This document shows positions 62,180 through 64,000 of a DNA stretch of 64,000 nucleotides, one piece after another; within the stretch, counting starts at the first letter, position 1, and every line of letters begins with the position of its first letter. Source of the DNA: SHLQ01 sp964610745 (lineage in GTDB: Bacteria; Actinomycetota; Acidimicrobiia; Acidimicrobiales; SHLQ01); assembly GCA_964610745.1 (NCBI GenBank), contig CAZSYL010000010.1:1-64000 (forward strand). Direction: 5' to 3'. The translations under genes were made by a program, and so were the position numbers. The notes beneath the pieces were generated by a model. That model did not search any database. It saw only the letters and a program-made list of their open reading frames with translations, and was not told the DNA's origin.

Positions 62180-62986
62180 CTAGTTGAGGACGAGGAACTC
62201 GATACGGCGGTTGCGCGCGCGGCCATCGGGGAGTTCGTTTGAGGCGATTGGCTGGGAGTCGCCGTAGCCGACCGCGACGAGGCGCCGCTCTTCGATGCCA
62301 GCTGCCACAAGCGACCCGAGAACCGAGTCGGCCCTGTCTTGAGCCAGGATCTCGTTGGTCTCCGGGTCGCCGCTGGAATCGGTGTGTCCGCCAACTTCGA
62401 TCCGAATGTCGGGGTTCTCGTTGAGTAGTGCAATCACCTGATCGAGAGTGGCCTGTGATTCGGGCGTAATCTCGACACTTCGCTGTTCGAAGGCGATTGG
62501 GGAGACCGCGGCGATCGTTGCGAGACGCAACTGGAGCTGCAGGTCGTTCGATGAGGCACCCCCGATTGCGGTGGTGCTCTCGCCGGGCTCAGGAATGTCA
62601 GCGCTATCGCCAGGATGGCTGAGGTTGTTCTGCACGAACGCGACTTCGGCTATCGAGGAGGCGACCGCATCTGCCGCGATGACGTCAGTTCGGGTTGGAA
62701 GTTCGCCAGAGAGGGTCACGGTGCGGCCGTTGGCCTCGACGATGACGTCGCCGTAGCCGGCACGGGTCAGCGCTGGACCAACGATTGCTTCAAGGTCGAC
62801 ACGGCTCTCGTCGGCTTCGGCTTCTTCGGTTACACCGGTGGATCCGAGAACGAAGAGGAGAATCAAAACACCAAGAACTGCCCCGACGATTAGCAATCGT
62901 CCCAAAGGGATGGCGCTTGCTCGACCGGAGGAGCCCCTCGAGCTGTTGATGTTGTTTGGGAAGCCGATTGGCAGGCGAGAATTCAT
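62180..62986 (-). CDS. BON+OmpA domain membrane protein, ArfA-like
   Basis: 268 residues: a basic, Ser-rich start, one membrane segment (about 29-47), a BON domain (VDLEAIVGPALTRAGY to VAFVQNNL) and a C-terminal OmpA-type peptidoglycan-binding domain (VGGHTDSSGDPETN, GYGDSQPIASN, RNRRIEFLV). The same layout as mycobacterial ArfA (Rv0899). It should anchor the membrane to the cell wall. Confidence 0.9.
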   Translation of the reverse strand: MNSRLPIGFPNNINSSRGSSGRASAIPLGRLLIVGAVLGVLILLFVLGSTGVTEEAEADESRVDLEAIVGPALTRAGYGDVIVEANGRTVTLSGELPTRTDVIAADAVASSIAEVAFVQNNLSHPGDSADIPEPGESTTAIGGASSNDLQLQLRLATIAAVSPIAFEQRSVEITPESQATLDQVIALLNENPDIRIEVGGHTDSSGDPETNEILAQDRADSVLGSLVAAGIEERRLVAVGYGDSQPIASNELPDGRARNRRIEFLVLN

Positions 62987-63043
62987 GAGTTTCAGCGAGG
63001 GGGTGGCACCGCGGCGGGCGAATAAGGTGCGAGAATTACAATC

Positions 63044-63385
63044 ATGCCGCAGATCGCACAGAGTGACGAATCCATAGACGTCGAAGATCTCCCCCAGGAC
63101 GTGATCGATGCGCTTCCCGATGATATCCGAGAGGAGATCCTCTCTGGAGCGCGCGAGCAGATCCCCGAGAACATCGTTGACGATCTCACTCCCGACATCG
63201 CCAACCAGATCCCAGACGGCTTGGTCGGGGCGGCCACTGGCAACCCCGGATTGACCGCGGTCATCGTCGTCATTGGACTGCTTGCGATCGGTGGAGCGAT
63301 TATGGGGGCCATCAAGGGCTTCTTTAAGGTGGCTATCTTTCTCGGCATTGTCGCTGCGGTGCTCTGGTTCTTCGTCTTGAGCTAG
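63044..63385 (+). CDS. Small membrane protein, unknown
   Basis: 113 residues: an acidic soluble first half (LPQDVIDALPDDIREEIL) and two hydrophobic segments (TAVIVVIGLLAIGGAIMGA and VAIFLGIVAAVLWFFVLS). Not recognised. Confidence 0.65.
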   Translation: MPQIAQSDESIDVEDLPQDVIDALPDDIREEILSGAREQIPENIVDDLTPDIANQIPDGLVGAATGNPGLTAVIVVIGLLAIGGAIMGAIKGFFKVAIFLGIVAAVLWFFVLS

Positions 63386-63391
63386 ACAGCC

Positions 63392-64000
63392 CTATTGGCT
63401 GGACTCGCAGCGTTGTTGGTCGCCGCTCGACGCAGCCGTCGAGGCGTTCCAGCCAAAGCAGGTGTCGTTGCCAGGGCCTCCGTTGAGCACGTCGATGTTC
63501 GCGCCACCGACAATCCGGTCGGCGCCGAACTGGCCGCGCAGATTGTCTCGACCCCGCCCTCCGGACAACACGTCGGTGCCCGGGCCACCTTCGAGGATGT
63601 CATTGCCACCCGCACCTCTCAGGCTGTCGCTGCCAGCGCCACCTTCGATCGTGTCGTTGCCGCGACCGCCACAGACGATGTCGTTGCCACCGAGGCCGAG
63701 GATTCGGTCGTCGCCACCTAGACCGACGATCACGTCGGCACGATCCGTGCCCCGGATGGTGTCGTTGCCCGATGTTCCAACGATTGTCGCCGGATGACCC
63801 TGGCAGGTGTAAGTCGCTGCGTCAGCGTCGAATGCAGTGACCGTGTAGGAGCGATTGACCGAGCGGCCGTTGATCGTCACGCCGGATACCTCGACCCGGT
63901 AAACCGTATCGCCGATCGCTGTTGGGTTCGCCGACGACACCTCGAAGCCCAGGGTCGGGTCGCCGAAGCCATCGACCACTGGCAATAGTCGAACTCCGAT
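63392..64000 (-). CDS. RTX-repeat (hemolysin-type calcium-binding) protein, 5' end beyond window
   Basis: The C-terminal 203 codons are visible; the frame is open to the window edge. A beta-rich part is followed by about ten copies of GGxGxDxLx nonapeptides (GGDDRILGLGGNDIVCGG), which bind calcium outside the cell. Cys-containing repeats (DIVCGGRG, NDTCFG) are unusual for RTX. No C-terminal sorting motif. Secretion via type I is inference. Confidence 0.85.
   Translation of the reverse strand: MGVRLLPVVDGFGDPTLGFEVSSANPTAIGDTVYRVEVSGVTINGRSVNRSYTVTAFDADAATYTCQGHPATIVGTSGNDTIRGTDRADVIVGLGGDDRILGLGGNDIVCGGRGNDTIEGGAGSDSLRGAGGNDILEGGPGTDVLSGGRGRDNLRGQFGADRIVGGANIDVLNGGPGNDTCFGWNASTAASSGDQQRCESSQ

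Noticed and set aside
1..64000. CRISPR arrays, insertion sequences, prophage genes, rRNA.
   Set aside because: No regularly spaced repeats of CRISPR size, transposases, integrases, phage structural genes or rRNA sequences were seen.

Overview
The window looks like a chromosomal piece of a high-GC actinobacterium, most likely a deep-branching, Ilumatobacter-like (Acidimicrobiia) lineage. The evidence is gene content: mycothiol ligase MshC beside CysS, a HelD-type RNA polymerase motor ATPase, a DUF3499 protein, several WS/DGAT acyltransferases, a BON+OmpA protein like mycobacterial ArfA, and many apparently leaderless genes (TANNNT 5-8 nt before a GTG or ATG start). Class placement is inference. 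Two runs of exactly 100 N (25713-25812 and 50220-50319) mark scaffold gaps of nominal length, so this is a draft assembly. I see no phage, insertion sequence, CRISPR array or rRNA. The one tRNA is tRNA-Arg(CCT).

1-14 kb: a minus-strand heme operon (hemE, then a porphyrin-precursor oxidase overlapping it by 8 bp), followed by a class III nucleotidyl cyclase and, at the very edge, a 100-codon HesB/IscA-like gene interrupted by an in-frame TGA. The TGA sits where the first cluster-ligand Cys should be and is followed by a SECIS-like hairpin, so this is a candidate selenoprotein and my top finding. Then helD, a TadG-like protein with a large secreted domain, the 1506-residue helicase Lhr, a flavin reductase/hydrolase pair and a methyltransferase.

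15-31 kb: mostly cell-envelope proteins: SirB1-like protein, a 1261-residue propeller/PKD protein with a Pro-Glu tail, a stand-alone FtsX-type permease, an SGNH hydrolase lipoprotein, a soluble Ser/Thr kinase, a cyclophilin, zinc-ribbon proteins, a HELVH metallopeptidase-like protein, DUF3499 and a PQQ-like propeller.

31-44 kb: mshC-cysS (mycothiol and Cys-tRNA), a membrane protein next to a strong terminator and a structured intergenic stretch, an HTH-membrane-zinc peptidase fusion, a complete FtsX/ATPase export system, a DedA protein plus patatin, and a LysR regulator with a palindromic operator.

44.6-55 kb: a neutral-lipid locus. It has a HAD/acylglycerophosphate acyltransferase fusion, two WS/DGAT acyltransferases, a patatin, an alpha/beta hydrolase and gpsA. 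In its middle lies a gene for an HBHA/MLDS/PhaF-like protein (amphipathic N-terminus, Lys-Ala tail) followed by an XRE regulator and preceded by a tandem 19-bp repeat. Glycerol 3-phosphate from GpsA, acylation by the PlsC-type enzyme and final acylation by WS/DGAT would give triacylglycerol or wax, with the Lys-rich protein coating droplets and perhaps tethering them to DNA.

55-64 kb: DUF533/TerB-like protein, a two-domain GT2 glycosyltransferase, an HtrA protease, an SDR, ribosomal proteins L28 and L33 with a strong terminator, a DUF1508 protein, an ArfA-like OmpA protein and the C-terminal part of an RTX-repeat protein running off the window.
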